From assembly GCF_001456115.1 (NCBI RefSeq), contig NZ_CP013264.1, forward strand, positions 2,002,501 to 2,066,500: DNA of 64,000 bases, read 5' to 3'. Numbering within the stretch: position 1 is the stretch's first letter; every line of letters begins with the position of its first letter. This stretch comes from Sphingobium baderi (GTDB lineage Bacteria; Pseudomonadota; Alphaproteobacteria; Sphingomonadales; Sphingomonadaceae). Below the pieces are notes generated by a model, which made no database searches, was not told the DNA's origin, and worked only from the letters and a program-made list of their open reading frames with translations. Below are positions 52,804 through 61,674 of the stretch, in pieces. The position numbers were made by a program, and so were the translations under genes.

Positions 52804-54588
52804 TCAGGGCGTGGCGGGCCTTTCCGGGCGGCCGATGAAACGCTTTCGTCCGGTTTCCGCCAGCCGATGCGCGCTGCGGGCCTTGAGGAGATCCTGCCGC
52901 GAGAGGATGCCGAGCACGCGGCGGCTGTCGGGATCGACGATGGGTATCCGGCCGATGCCCGATTCGATGATGAGGTCCGCCACCACGCCGCTGGGCGTAT
53001 CGGGATAGGCGACGGGCTGGGCGGCGTCGGATATGGCGTCGGCGAGGGAAACGGTGCCGCCATTCGCTTCCATCTGCCAGCGCAGGGCGTCGGTCCGCGA
53101 TACCAGGCCCAGCAGGCGTCCTTCGGGATCGACCACGGGATAGCTGCGGTGGATGGCGTCCACCGCGAAGAAGGACACCGTCTGCGCGATGGTCATGGAC
53201 CCCGGCAGGGTCGCGGGATCGCGGGTCATCAACTGTCCGGCTTGCAGCAGGTCGAGCGGGTCCACCGTATATTCCTGAAGGATGTGACGCCCGCGCCGCG
53301 CGATCTTTTCGGTTAAGATGGACCGGCGCATCAGCAGCACGCTGACGGCATAGGCAGCGCCCGCCGCCGCGACGGTGCAGGGGATCGCTTCGAAATGGCC
53401 GGTCAGTTCGACCGCGAAGATCGCGCCGGTCATGGGCGCGCGCATCGCGCCGCTCATGATGCCGGCCATGCCGATCATCGCCCAGAAGCCGGGATCGCCG
53501 GGCAGGAACTGTCCCATGAGGAAGCCCGCCGCGCCACCAAGGATAAGAAGGGGCGCGAGAACCCCGCCCGAAGTGCCCGATCCCAGCGCGACGAGCCATA
53601 CGACGCCCTTCACGACCAGCAGGGCGGCGACCACCCTGAGCGGGAGGGAGGCGGCAAGCAGCGCCTCTATGCTGGCATAGCCCGCGCCCAGCACATGCGC
53701 GTCGATCAGGCCGCCAAAGCCCACCACGACCGCACCGATGGCGGGCCACCACATCCAGTGGACGGGGAGCCGGTGAAACAGATCTTCGATCCGGTAGAGG
53801 GCGGTCGACAGGAATGTCGCTTCCAGACCGACGACGATCCCGATGCCCGCCGCCGCCAGCAGATCCCAGGACGATCCTGGCAACGCCAGCGCAGTCGCGA
53901 ACATGGGGCCGGACCCGATAAGGAAAGGCCGCCATGCGAAGGAGACCAGCGCCGCGACCACCACGGGCACGAAGCTGCGCGGCTTCCATTCGAAGAGCAG
54001 CACTTCCACCGCCAGAAGGATGGCGGCCAGCGGGGTTCCGAAGATGGCGGTCATGCCCGCCGCCGCGCCCGCGACCAGCAATGTCTTGCGTTCGGCGGCG
54101 CTCAGGTGGAAGCATTGGGCGAAGAGGGAACCGATGGCGCCGCCGGTCATGATGATCGGCCCTTCCGCGCCGAAGGGACCGCCGCTGCCGATGGAAATGG
54201 CCGAAGACAGGGGCTTGAGCAGGGCGACCTTCACCGACAGGCGGCTTTCGCCGAACAGGATCGTTTCGATGGCTTCGGGGATGCCGTGGCCGCGGATCTT
54301 GTCGGAGCCGAAGCGCGCCATCAGCCCGACGATCAGGCTGCCGACGATGGGGATCAGCACCACCAGGAAGCCGACCGAGGCTTCGGTGATCGCCACGCTG
54401 TCGGCGGACAGGCGGCCGAACCAGAAGAGGTTGGTGGCGATGGCGATGAGCTTGACCAATATCCACGCGCCCATCGCGCCTCCCGTGCCGACGATAACGG
54501 CCATCAGCGCGAGCAGCGCCATGCGGCGATCCACGCTATGATCGGCCAGTTGATGTGTTTCGGCGGCGCGCGTTGGCGTAAGGGACAT
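52804..54588 (-). CDS. ClC family chloride channel/antiporter with CBS domains
   Basis: 594 residues. ClC signature segments are GHGIPEAIE (101-109), SGGPFGAEGP (135-144) with the gating glutamate Glu142, and GSGTSGGVLAPLLILGG. About ten membrane segments come first. Two CBS domains span roughly 445-575 (MTRDPATLPGSMTIAQ, IGRIPIVDPDSRRVLGILSR). It moves chloride across the inner membrane, perhaps exchanging it for protons. Divergent from a MarR gene across a shared palindrome. Confidence 0.95.
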   Translation of the reverse strand: MSLTPTRAAETHQLADHSVDRRMALLALMAVIVGTGGAMGAWILVKLIAIATNLFWFGRLSADSVAITEASVGFLVVLIPIVGSLIVGLMARFGSDKIRGHGIPEAIETILFGESRLSVKVALLKPLSSAISIGSGGPFGAEGPIIMTGGAIGSLFAQCFHLSAAERKTLLVAGAAAGMTAIFGTPLAAILLAVEVLLFEWKPRSFVPVVVAALVSFAWRPFLIGSGPMFATALALPGSSWDLLAAAGIGIVVGLEATFLSTALYRIEDLFHRLPVHWMWWPAIGAVVVGFGGLIDAHVLGAGYASIEALLAASLPLRVVAALLVVKGVVWLVALGSGTSGGVLAPLLILGGAAGFLMGQFLPGDPGFWAMIGMAGIMSGAMRAPMTGAIFAVELTGHFEAIPCTVAAAGAAYAVSVLLMRRSILTEKIARRGRHILQEYTVDPLDLLQAGQLMTRDPATLPGSMTIAQTVSFFAVDAIHRSYPVVDPEGRLLGLVSRTDALRWQMEANGGTVSLADAISDAAQPVAYPDTPSGVVADLIIESGIGRIPIVDPDSRRVLGILSRQDLLKARSAHRLAETGRKRFIGRPERPATP

Positions 54589-54625
54589 GCGGAATGGCGC
54601 TCTCTAGCAAGGTTGAGGCGCGCCA

Positions 54626-54648
54626 ATTATATCGTAATACGATATAAT
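54626..54648. promoter_or_regulatory. Palindromic operator between ClC and MarR genes
   Basis: Perfect 9-bp arms (ATTATATCG and CGATATAAT) around TAATA. It contains TATAAT at 54643-54648, a probable -10 for the MarR gene. MarR dimers bind such palindromes, so autorepression and control of the ClC gene are likely. Confidence 0.7.
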
Positions 54649-54654
54649 ACAATG

Positions 54655-55077
54655 ATGGAGATCGGGGTGACGCAGGAGAAGGAACTGACCGATGCGGATT
54701 ATCGGGCGCTGGCGGCGTTTCGCCATGCGATCCGCCGGTTCCAGTCGTTCAGCGAAGGTCAGGCCGCCCAGGCCGGGCTGACGCCGCAGCAGCATCAGGC
54801 GTTGCTGGCGATCCGGGCCGCGACGCCGGAACAGGCGACGGTCGGATATGTGGCGGAGCGGTTGATCCTGAAGCCCCATAGCGCGACGGGGCTTGTCGAC
54901 CGTCTGGTGGCGCTGGGGCTGGTTGTGCGTGAGGCGGCGGCGGCGGATCGCCGCCGGGTCTATCTGCGCCTGACGCCGGGCGCTTATGCTATGCTGGCGG
55001 CGTTGACCGCGATCCATCGCGAGGAAGTGCAGAAGCTGCGGCCGGTGCTGCTGGATATTCTGGGCCAGCTAGCGTGA
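54655..55077 (+). CDS. MarR family transcriptional regulator
   Basis: 140 residues. The winged helix covers roughly residues 40-105 (VGYVAERLILKPHSATGLVDRLVALG, ADRRRVYLRLT). The start is ambiguous. ATGs at 54652 and 54655 lie only 4-7 bases after the TATAAT box, so translation would be leaderless. A GTG at 54667 has GGAG 6 bases upstream. The long open frame from 53395 is antisense to the ClC gene. Confidence 0.9.
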   Translation: MEIGVTQEKELTDADYRALAAFRHAIRRFQSFSEGQAAQAGLTPQQHQALLAIRAATPEQATVGYVAERLILKPHSATGLVDRLVALGLVVREAAAADRRRVYLRLTPGAYAMLAALTAIHREEVQKLRPVLLDILGQLA

Positions 55078-55182
55078 GCCATGAGCGCAAGAATATTGCC
55101 CCTGGATAAAGATAATAGTCGTTTGTTTTATCCTGGAAGAGGGCGCAGATCGGCCTGGACGCCTGTAACGAGGAGGAGCGAT

Positions 55183-55428
55183 TTGCCCGGCTATGTATGG
55201 ATCATCGACCTTTTCGGTCTTGTTCTGGCCATTGCCGGTTTCACCATGGCGTTCAGGCAGGATATGGCGCGCCGCATCATCGGCAGGCCGCGGACGCCTG
55301 CGAAATCCGTCGCGGCGGAAGAAGATGGCGGCGATCCGCTGACCTATATGCTGCGGATCGCGGGCGTCATGCTGATGGTGTTCGGCATCGCCATCGGCGG
55401 CATGTTCACGCTGTTCAACCTCGCTTAG
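55183..55428 (+). CDS. Small two-segment membrane protein
   Basis: 81 residues with two hydrophobic helices (VWIIDLFGLVLAIAGFTMAF and MLRIAGVMLMVFGIAIGGMF) and a charged linker. Not recognised. I chose a TTG start because GAGGAGGAG lies a few bases upstream. An in-frame ATG at 55081 is possible but would add a poorly conserved-looking 34 residues. DUF488 gene follows after 10 bases. Confidence 0.7.
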   Translation: MPGYVWIIDLFGLVLAIAGFTMAFRQDMARRIIGRPRTPAKSVAAEEDGGDPLTYMLRIAGVMLMVFGIAIGGMFTLFNLA

Positions 55429-55438
55429 GCTTTAGACC

Positions 55439-55831
55439 ATGGGCAAGATCGGCATCAGGAGAATTTACGAGCCGCCGGCGCAGGCGGACGGCCAGAGGAT
55501 ATTGGTCGACCGCCTCTGGCCGCGCGGCGTCACGAAGGAAGCGGCGGACCTGACCCTGTGGTGCAGGGAGATCGCGCCGTCCTCCGCGCTGCGGAAATGG
55601 TTCGGTCATGACCCCGCGAAATTCGATGCGTTTCGCGACCGATACCGGCGAGAACTGGATGATAATCCCGATGCCGTCGCGCTGCTGTGCGATAGGGCGG
55701 TCAAGGGGGACGTGACCCTGCTCTATGCCGCGCATGATGAGCGGTGCAATCATGCGGTCGTTCTGGCCCAATATCTGCGCGACCGTTGCGGGAAAGCGCC
55801 CAAGGCCGGTTCCAAGCCAAGCGACGCCTGA
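55439..55831 (+). CDS. DUF488 family protein
   Basis: 130 residues. Diagnostic segments are [31 protein letters not shown] and [22 protein letters not shown]. The family is widespread in bacteria; its function is unknown. It is 10 bases after the small membrane protein gene. The next gene, FrmA, is 86 bases away. Confidence 0.93.
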   Translation: MGKIGIRRIYEPPAQADGQRILVDRLWPRGVTKEAADLTLWCREIAPSSALRKWFGHDPAKFDAFRDRYRRELDDNPDAVALLCDRAVKGDVTLLYAAHDERCNHAVVLAQYLRDRCGKAPKAGSKPSDA

Positions 55832-55917
55832 GCTCTTTATCGAGACATTGGCGCGGGGTTCCATCCGCTGACTTTTGTCCTAAAGATAGCCCCGGAATAT
55901 GGGTTAGGAGTTTACGC

Positions 55918-57027
55918 ATGAAGACCAGAGCCGCTGTCGCATTCGAGGCGAAAAGGCCCCTCGAAATCGTGGAGGTCGATCTGGAAGGCCCCAAGGCGGG
56001 CGAGGTTCTGGTCGAAATCATGGCGACCGGCATTTGCCATACGGACGCCTATACGCTGGATGGATTGGACAGCGAGGGCATCTTTCCTTCGATCCTGGGG
56101 CATGAAGGCGCCGGGATCGTGCGCGAAGTCGGTGCGGGCGTGACTTCGGTGAAGCCGGGCGATCATGTCATTCCGCTCTACACCCCCGAATGCCGCCAGT
56201 GCAAAAGCTGCCTGTCGGGAAAGACCAACCTGTGCACCGCCATCCGCGCCACGCAGGGCAAGGGGCTGATGCCGGACGGCACGACGCGCTTTTCCTACAA
56301 GGGGCAGCCGATCTTCCACTATATGGGCTGTTCCACCTTTTCCAATTTCACGGTGCTGCCGGAAATCGCCGTGGCGAAGATCCGGGAGGACGCGCCCTTC
56401 GACAAGAGCTGCTATATCGGCTGCGGCGTGACGACGGGCGTGGGCGCGGTGGTCAAGACCGCGAAGGTCACGCCCGGTTCCAACGTCATCGTCTTTGGCC
56501 TGGGCGGCATCGGCCTCAACGTCATTCAGGGCGCCAAGCTGGTGGGCGCGGACATGATCGTCGGCGTGGACATCAATGACGGCAAGGAAGAATGGGGACG
56601 CCGTTTCGGCATGACCCATTTCGTCAACCCGGCGAAGATAGAGGGAGACATCGTCCAGCATCTGGTCGCACTGACCGATGGCGGCGCGGACTATACGTTC
56701 GATTGCACGGGCAATACCGGCGTCATGCGGACCGCATTGGAAGCGTGCCATCGCGGCTGGGGCGAAAGCATTATCATCGGGGTCGCCGAAGCGGGCAAGG
56801 AAATCAGCACGCGGCCCTTCCAGCTTGTGACGGGGCGCGTCTGGAAAGGCAGCGCCTTTGGCGGGGCGAAGGGGCGAACCGACGTGCCGAAAATCGTGGA
56901 TTGGTATATGAACGGCAAGATCGAGATCGATCCGATGATCACCCATGTGCTCAGCCTGGAAGAGATCAACAAGGGCTTCGACCTGATGCATGCGGGGGAA
57001 AGCATCCGGTCCGTCGTCGTTTATTGA
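55918..57027 (+). CDS. frmA: S-(hydroxymethyl)glutathione dehydrogenase / class III alcohol dehydrogenase
   Basis: 369 residues. It oxidises S-hydroxymethylglutathione, formed from formaldehyde and glutathione, using NAD; it can also reduce S-nitrosoglutathione. Catalytic zinc ligands lie in GICHTDAY and GHEGAG. The structural zinc Cys set is [15 protein letters not shown]. The NAD site is [21 protein letters not shown] precedes the ATG. It is the first gene of a formaldehyde detoxification operon with a VOC protein and S-formylglutathione hydrolase. Confidence 0.96.
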   Translation: MKTRAAVAFEAKRPLEIVEVDLEGPKAGEVLVEIMATGICHTDAYTLDGLDSEGIFPSILGHEGAGIVREVGAGVTSVKPGDHVIPLYTPECRQCKSCLSGKTNLCTAIRATQGKGLMPDGTTRFSYKGQPIFHYMGCSTFSNFTVLPEIAVAKIREDAPFDKSCYIGCGVTTGVGAVVKTAKVTPGSNVIVFGLGGIGLNVIQGAKLVGADMIVGVDINDGKEEWGRRFGMTHFVNPAKIEGDIVQHLVALTDGGADYTFDCTGNTGVMRTALEACHRGWGESIIIGVAEAGKEISTRPFQLVTGRVWKGSAFGGAKGRTDVPKIVDWYMNGKIEIDPMITHVLSLEEINKGFDLMHAGESIRSVVVY

Positions 57028-57038
57028 GGAGAGGGACA

Positions 57039-57422
57039 ATGTTCAGTCATGTGACCGTCGGCGCCGATGATCTGGAAATATCGAAGGCCTTCTATGATGC
57101 CGTGCTGGGGCCGCTGGGCTATGGCCCGGCCATGGCGGTGAGCGAGGATCGCTACGCCTATCCGTCCGATAAGGGCGTGTTCCTTATCATCCGTCCCATC
57201 AACGGCCAGCAGGCGTCGCACGCCAATGGCGGCACCATCGGCTTCACCTGCGATTCGCCCGAAAAGGTCGATGCATGGCATGCGGCGGGGATCGCCAATG
57301 GCGGCAAGTCGGTCGAGGACCCTCCGGGCATTCGGGCAAGCGGGTTCGGCAATATGTATCTTGCCTATCTTCGCGATCCTTATGGCAACAAGCTTTGCGC
57401 CATGCATCGCATGACGGCTTGA
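57039..57422 (+). CDS. VOC (glyoxalase/bleomycin-resistance) family protein
   Basis: 127 residues, two beta-alpha-beta-beta-beta modules. It begins MFSHVTVGADDLEISKAFYD and ends YLRDPYGNKLCAMHR, which contain probable metal ligands. It sits 11 bases after frmA and 11 before the S-formylglutathione hydrolase. It may assist glutathione-adduct chemistry, but its activity is unknown. GGAGAGGG precedes the ATG. Confidence 0.92.
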   Translation: MFSHVTVGADDLEISKAFYDAVLGPLGYGPAMAVSEDRYAYPSDKGVFLIIRPINGQQASHANGGTIGFTCDSPEKVDAWHAAGIANGGKSVEDPPGIRASGFGNMYLAYLRDPYGNKLCAMHRMTA

Positions 57423-57433
57423 CCCGGCCAGCC

Positions 57434-58276
57434 ATGGAAACGCTTTCGACCAGCCATGCCCATGGCGGCGTGCAGGGCGTTTACCGTCATGCATCGTTGG
57501 CGACGGGGACGGACATGACATTTTCCGTCTTCGTGCCGCCGCATGCGGAAGGCGCGCGGCTGCCGGTCGTCTGGTATCTGTCCGGCCTGACCTGCACTCA
57601 TGCCAATGTGACGGAAAAGGGGGAGTATCGCCGCGCCTGCGCCGAACTCGGCCTGATCTTCGTCGCGCCCGACACCAGCCCCAGGGGCGAAGGCGTGGCG
57701 GACGATCCGCAGGGCGCTTATGATTTCGGCCTTGGCGCGGGTTTCTATGTCGATGCGACGCAGCCGCCCTTTGCGGCCCATTATCGCATGTGGACCTATG
57801 TCACCGAAGAATTGCCTGCCCTGTTGGGCGCGCATTTCCCCGCCGACCCGTCGCGCCAATCCATCATGGGGCACAGCATGGGCGGACATGGCGCGCTGAC
57901 GATCGGGCTGACTTTTCCCGATCGCTTCAAGGCGGTGTCGGCCTTTGCCCCGATCGTTGCGCCGGGACGGGTGCCGTGGGGACAGAAGGCGCTGGCAGGC
58001 TATCTGGGGGATGATCGCGATGCCTGGCGCAGGCATGATGCCGTCGCGCTGATCGAGGATGGCGCGCGGATGCCTGACATGCTGGTGGATCAGGGTGATG
58101 CCGATCCGTTCCTTGAGGAACAGCTCCAGACGCATTGGCTGGAGGAGGCCTGCCTTGCCGCCGGGCAGAAGGCGACCATCCGCATGCAGCCGGGATATGA
58201 CCACAGCTATTATTTCATATCGACATTCATGGAAGAGCATGTGCGGTGGCATGCCCACCGGCTGAAGGGGCTCTGA
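57434..58276 (+). CDS. fghA: S-formylglutathione hydrolase
   Basis: 280 residues, esterase D family. It splits S-formylglutathione into formate and glutathione. The nucleophile is Ser148 in GHSMGGHGA. The other triad members are probably the Asp in DQGDADPF and His in GYDHSYYF. YLSGLTCTHANVTEKG is a family mark. It completes the formaldehyde pathway begun by FrmA. Confidence 0.95.
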   Translation: METLSTSHAHGGVQGVYRHASLATGTDMTFSVFVPPHAEGARLPVVWYLSGLTCTHANVTEKGEYRRACAELGLIFVAPDTSPRGEGVADDPQGAYDFGLGAGFYVDATQPPFAAHYRMWTYVTEELPALLGAHFPADPSRQSIMGHSMGGHGALTIGLTFPDRFKAVSAFAPIVAPGRVPWGQKALAGYLGDDRDAWRRHDAVALIEDGARMPDMLVDQGDADPFLEEQLQTHWLEEACLAAGQKATIRMQPGYDHSYYFISTFMEEHVRWHAHRLKGL

Positions 58277-58291
58277 CGGCGGCGTGCCCGG

Positions 58292-59257
58292 TCAGTCGAG
58301 CATGGCGGCAAGGGCGGGGGTCATATATTCCTGCGCCTGATCGCTCGTTCGCCCGATGAGGCGGGCGGCGATACCGTGCCGGGTGGCGAGCGCCATGCCG
58401 CGATCGGGGCCAAGGACGGTGATGGCCGTCGCCCAGGCATCGGCCAGCATGGCGCTTTGGTGGAGGACGGTGACGGCGGCCACGTCATGGGTAATGGGCG
58501 CGCCGGTCGCGGGGTCGATGCTGTGGGAGAGACGGCGGCCGCCTTCCATGCGGAAGCGGCGATAGTCGCCGGAGGTGGCGACGGAAAGGCCGCAAAGCGC
58601 GATGCGAAGCGTCGGGACGGCGAGGCCGGGTGGAGATTCCGCGTCCACCCACCATGGCTGGATGTCGGGCTTGACGCCTTCTCCGCGCAGTTCGCCGCCG
58701 ATCTCGATCAGGAAATGGTGGAGGGATCGTGTTTTGAGAGCCTGAGCCACGGCATCGACGGCATAGCCTTTGGCTATGCCGGAGAAGTCGAGCGCGACCG
58801 GGGCGAGGCGGCGGGCGCGGAAACCATCCATCTCTATGGCCTGCCAGGGAGGCGAGGCGGGTGTTCCGGTTGCCACTTCCTTGCCGGGACCAAAGCCCCA
58901 GCGGTCGACCAGATTTCCGATAGCGGGATCGAAGGCGCCGCCGGAGAGGCGCGCCATGTCAAGTCCTGCGCGCAGGACCGCCATCATCTCATCGGGGAGG
59001 GACATCCATTGCCCAAGGGGCAGCCGGTTGAAGCGGCTGATGTCGGATTCCGCCTCCCAATTGCTCATCTGCGCGATGATGCGGGCGAGGACGGTTTCGA
59101 TCAGCGCCGCACAATCGGTGGGCGCGTCGACGATGCGGGCCGACCAGATCGTGCCCATGGTCGGCCCGCCAAGGTCCGTGATCTTTCCCGCCCGGTTGCG
59201 ACCGTCGAACTGGTCGGGCGAAAGATCGGGCGGGATGGCTATGCGGATGGCGGGCAC
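58292..59257 (-). CDS. apbE: FAD:protein FMN transferase
   Basis: 321 residues, ApbE family. It moves FMN from FAD to a Thr/Ser on a target protein in the periplasm or membrane; I do not see a clear signal peptide at the chosen start. Marks are GGPTMGTIWSARI, ALDFSGIAKGYAVDAVA and HSIDPATGAPI. The start is GTG at 59257, preceded by AGGATCGG. Last gene of the PepSY/DUF2271/DUF4198 operon, whose proteins may be or carry the flavinylation target. Confidence 0.92.
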   Translation of the reverse strand: MPAIRIAIPPDLSPDQFDGRNRAGKITDLGGPTMGTIWSARIVDAPTDCAALIETVLARIIAQMSNWEAESDISRFNRLPLGQWMSLPDEMMAVLRAGLDMARLSGGAFDPAIGNLVDRWGFGPGKEVATGTPASPPWQAIEMDGFRARRLAPVALDFSGIAKGYAVDAVAQALKTRSLHHFLIEIGGELRGEGVKPDIQPWWVDAESPPGLAVPTLRIALCGLSVATSGDYRRFRMEGGRRLSHSIDPATGAPITHDVAAVTVLHQSAMLADAWATAITVLGPDRGMALATRHGIAARLIGRTSDQAQEYMTPALAAMLD

Positions 59258-59334
59258 ACCCGATCCTGTGTTCTGGCTGGGCTGGATCGGGACAGGTCAG
59301 ACACCCGCCCCGATGCGCCCAAGTCCTTGGCTGC

Positions 59335-60222
59335 TCAGGGCGCGAGCACTTCCAGCGTGGTGACGTAGGAGGCGCGGCGCTCGGGCGGGCCTGCGGGGGC
59401 CTGCGGGGGTGACGGCGGGCCTTTTCCTTCGGCCGCGCCCGGCCCCTTGCCTTCGCTGCCGCCGGGGCCGCCTTCGCGTCCGCCGCCGATGCTGGCATTG
59501 AGCCAGTACATGCCCGGTTGCGGCCATGTGACTGACAGCTTGCCGTCCGCGCCGGTGGTGAGGTCCATCTGGCCCAGGGAATCGCGGTAACGGATACCGC
59601 CGGGGATCACCGTGACTTTGAGGCTGGATGCGGGCTTGCCATCGAGCAGAAACTGAAAGGTCGCGCTTTCGCCCGAAACAAGGTCGTTGGGATGGGTGAC
59701 GGGCACCATTTCAAGGCCGACGCCGGTGGGCTTGAAGAGATTGGTGGTCGGCGCGCCCAGCGTCACGAAAATCTCGTTCCGGTTGGCGGCTTCGGCGGTC
59801 TGCACGTCAGTCGCTCCGGCGGGGATCGCTGTGGCCAGCGTTTCCTTGGTCGTACCGCGCGGCAGGCGTTCGCGCTTGCCGTTCAGCATGTAGCTGCCCA
59901 TCACGCCGGTCGACACGCTGGCGATGCGCCAGGTGCCCGGCTGTGTCAGATGCACGTCGAAGGTGGAGCGGTAGCGGCCCTTGGCGGCGTTTTCGATCTG
60001 ACCCGCCGAACCGTCCGGCCGGGTCACGGCGATATTGTCCGTGCTCATCGGGAAATGTTCGAAATAGAAGAGGTCGTTGGACACGGCGGCGTCCACCGTC
60101 ACCCAGCTATCATCGCCGGACAGCACGGTGGAGGACGGCAGCATCCACTGGCGATGCGCCTGCGCGGCGGTGGAAAGCGTCAGCGCGGCAAGCGCGCCGG
60201 CGATCAGAAATCTGGCCTTCAT
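59335..60222 (-). CDS. DUF4198 domain-containing exported protein
   Basis: 295 residues. A signal peptide ends at AAQA. The mature N-terminus HRQWMLPSSTVLSGDDSWV is typical of DUF4198 (NikM-like). A glycine- and proline-rich tail lies near residues 250-285. It probably acts in the periplasm in metal uptake or reduction. The ATG at 60222 follows GAGGGGAAG. It is 11 bases after the DUF2271 gene. Confidence 0.93.
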   Translation of the reverse strand: MKARFLIAGALAALTLSTAAQAHRQWMLPSSTVLSGDDSWVTVDAAVSNDLFYFEHFPMSTDNIAVTRPDGSAGQIENAAKGRYRSTFDVHLTQPGTWRIASVSTGVMGSYMLNGKRERLPRGTTKETLATAIPAGATDVQTAEAANRNEIFVTLGAPTTNLFKPTGVGLEMVPVTHPNDLVSGESATFQFLLDGKPASSLKVTVIPGGIRYRDSLGQMDLTTGADGKLSVTWPQPGMYWLNASIGGGREGGPGGSEGKGPGAAEGKGPPSPPQAPAGPPERRASYVTTLEVLAP

Positions 60223-60233
60223 GGAACTTCCCC

Positions 60234-60767
60234 TCATTTACCGATGCTGAGGCTGACTGCCCCCAATTCGCTCGCGCCCTTGGCCCGCACGACCGCGCCG
60301 GGTCTGGCGGGCCATGTGAAGGGCAGGCGGACGACTTCGCGGCCGCCGACTTCGCGCGCGGCTTCCACGATCAAGGTGTAATTGCCCGGACCAAGCTGGC
60401 CCAACGGCCCCTTGCCGGTGGTGAAGGTGATTTTCTGATCGCCCGGCGCGCGGGTGGCGCCAGTGACGCCGTCGGCGGGGAATTGCATCGTCCGGCCAGA
60501 GGCGCGCCACCATTGGCGCACGTCGCGCAGCCATTTCGTGCCTTCGCTATTCTTCATGTCATAATCATACCAGACCGACAGGGTGCGCGGCGTCGCGCCT
60601 TCCTTCTCCAGCCAGACGGCGACATAAGGCTTGTGATATTCCGCCACCGACAGGCGGGGAATATTGACGGTGAGGTTCAGCGTTTCGGCCTGCGCGGGCA
60701 CGGCCAGAGCGCCGGTCGCGCCCAGCGCCGCTCCGCCGGTCAGCAGCAGTTTGTGGCTGATCTGCAT
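60234..60767 (-). CDS. DUF2271 domain-containing exported protein
   Basis: 177 residues. A signal peptide with a possible Tat-like or Sec character ends near PAQAET. The DUF2271 body has RLSVAEYHKPYVAVWLE and VWYDYDMKNSEGTKWL. The family is usually found with PepSY, DUF4198 and ApbE genes; its role is thought to be in periplasmic redox or iron handling. It lies 18 bases after the PepSY gene. Confidence 0.92.
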   Translation of the reverse strand: MQISHKLLLTGGAALGATGALAVPAQAETLNLTVNIPRLSVAEYHKPYVAVWLEKEGATPRTLSVWYDYDMKNSEGTKWLRDVRQWWRASGRTMQFPADGVTGATRAPGDQKITFTTGKGPLGQLGPGNYTLIVEAAREVGGREVVRLPFTWPARPGAVVRAKGASELGAVSLSIGK

Positions 60768-60785
60768 GGTTGTTCTTTTCCCCTG

Positions 60786-61433
60786 TCAGTGGATGAAGAC
60801 GATGGCGAGGATCGCCGGGATGGCAAGGCCGATGGCGACCAGCGGCCATGTGCTGGGTCGCTTGGCCGCGTGGAGTTGGAGCAGCAGCAGGCCGGTCAGC
60901 GCGAAGAGGAAGCAGGCGACGGCGAAAATGTCGATGAACCATTTCCAGACCGTGCCGGTGTTGCGGCCCTTGTGCAGGTCGTTGAGGTAGCTGACCCAGC
61001 CGCGACTGGTCGCTTCGCTGGTGACTGCGCCGCTGTGCCGGTCGATCGACACCCAGCCATCGCCGCCGGGGCGGGGCAGGGGGAGATAGACTTCGTCGGC
61101 GGACCATTCCGCTTCGCCCGCGCCGCGCTGGCCGATTTCCTGTTCGACCCAGTGGGCGATGTCGGCGGGCAGGGGTTTCTTGGCGTCGGGCTTGTCGTCG
61201 GGTGCGACCTGCTTGAGCAGAGCGGGGGGCAGGGTCGCGGCCTTTTCGACCGTTTGCGGGGCGGCCTCCACATCGGCGGCGTGATTGAGCGTAATGCCGG
61301 TGAAGGCGAACAGCAGCAGGCCGATGAGACTGACCGCCGAACTGATCCAGTGCCATGCATGAAGTTGCTTCAGCCAGAAAGCCTTGGGCGCTTTCTTCTT
61401 CTTTTTGGGTTGAAGGCTGGCGGGGGCGTGCAT
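60786..61433 (-). CDS. PepSY-associated transmembrane protein
   Basis: 215 residues. The N-terminal lysine-rich cytoplasmic stretch precedes a helix (WISSAVSLIGLLLFAFTGITL). A periplasmic PepSY-like domain has GWVSIDRHSGAVTSEATSRG and LNDLHKG. Two more C-terminal helices follow. Histidines at membrane edges (LHAWHW, NDLHKG) could bind haem, as in PepSY ferric reductases. First gene of the four-gene operon, after a possible Fur site. Confidence 0.9.
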   Translation of the reverse strand: MHAPASLQPKKKKKAPKAFWLKQLHAWHWISSAVSLIGLLLFAFTGITLNHAADVEAAPQTVEKAATLPPALLKQVAPDDKPDAKKPLPADIAHWVEQEIGQRGAGEAEWSADEVYLPLPRPGGDGWVSIDRHSGAVTSEATSRGWVSYLNDLHKGRNTGTVWKWFIDIFAVACFLFALTGLLLLQLHAAKRPSTWPLVAIGLAIPAILAIVFIH

Positions 61434-61471
61434 TGGAAAGCGGCGAATCCTGTGTGGCGCGAGACGGGTCG

Positions 61472-61494
61472 AATAACGCGAACGACTCGCAATT
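61472..61494 (-). promoter_or_regulatory. Possible Fur box before the PepSY operon
   Basis: On the minus strand AATTGCGAGTCGTTCGCG is an imperfect inverted repeat of TTGCGA/TCGCxx type, similar to iron-box sequences before receptor genes in sphingomonads and xanthomonads. It lies 39-61 bases upstream of the PepSY start. Iron repression would fit the operon. Confidence 0.4.
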
Positions 61495-61553
61495 GCAAAC
61501 CTGCGGGGAAGGGAAATTGTATCAAGATGTAAGCGGAAACGTTCTGTGCTGAA

Positions 61554-61674
61554 TAGAAAGGGTAACGCTCCCTTGAGAGCGCCGATACCCCTCCATAAGA
61601 CCTTCGGTCTGCCAACTCCCCTTTAAGGGGAGGATGTGATGGTTTGCTATTCCTTCCCTTGCAGGGGAGGATTT
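61554..61674. repeat. Cluster of intergenic hairpins after glutamate dehydrogenase
   Basis: Three short hairpins lie together: CGCTC-N6-GAGCG (about 61576-61591), AGACC-TTC-GGTCT (about 61602-61614), and CTCCCCTT-T-AAGGGGAG (about 61615-61631). A variant CCCTTGCAGGGG follows. The CTCCCCTTTAAGGGGAG motif is, as far as I recall, a frequent sphingomonad intergenic palindrome. It probably helps end the glutamate dehydrogenase transcript. Confidence 0.6.

Noticed and set aside
52733..54466. Minus-strand frame of 577 codons parallel to the ClC gene
   Set aside because: Same strand but another frame of the ClC gene, whose translation carries all ClC and CBS motifs.
53395..54654. N-terminal extension of the MarR protein
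   Set aside because: The extension is antisense to the ClC gene; the promoter and palindrome lie just before the short start.
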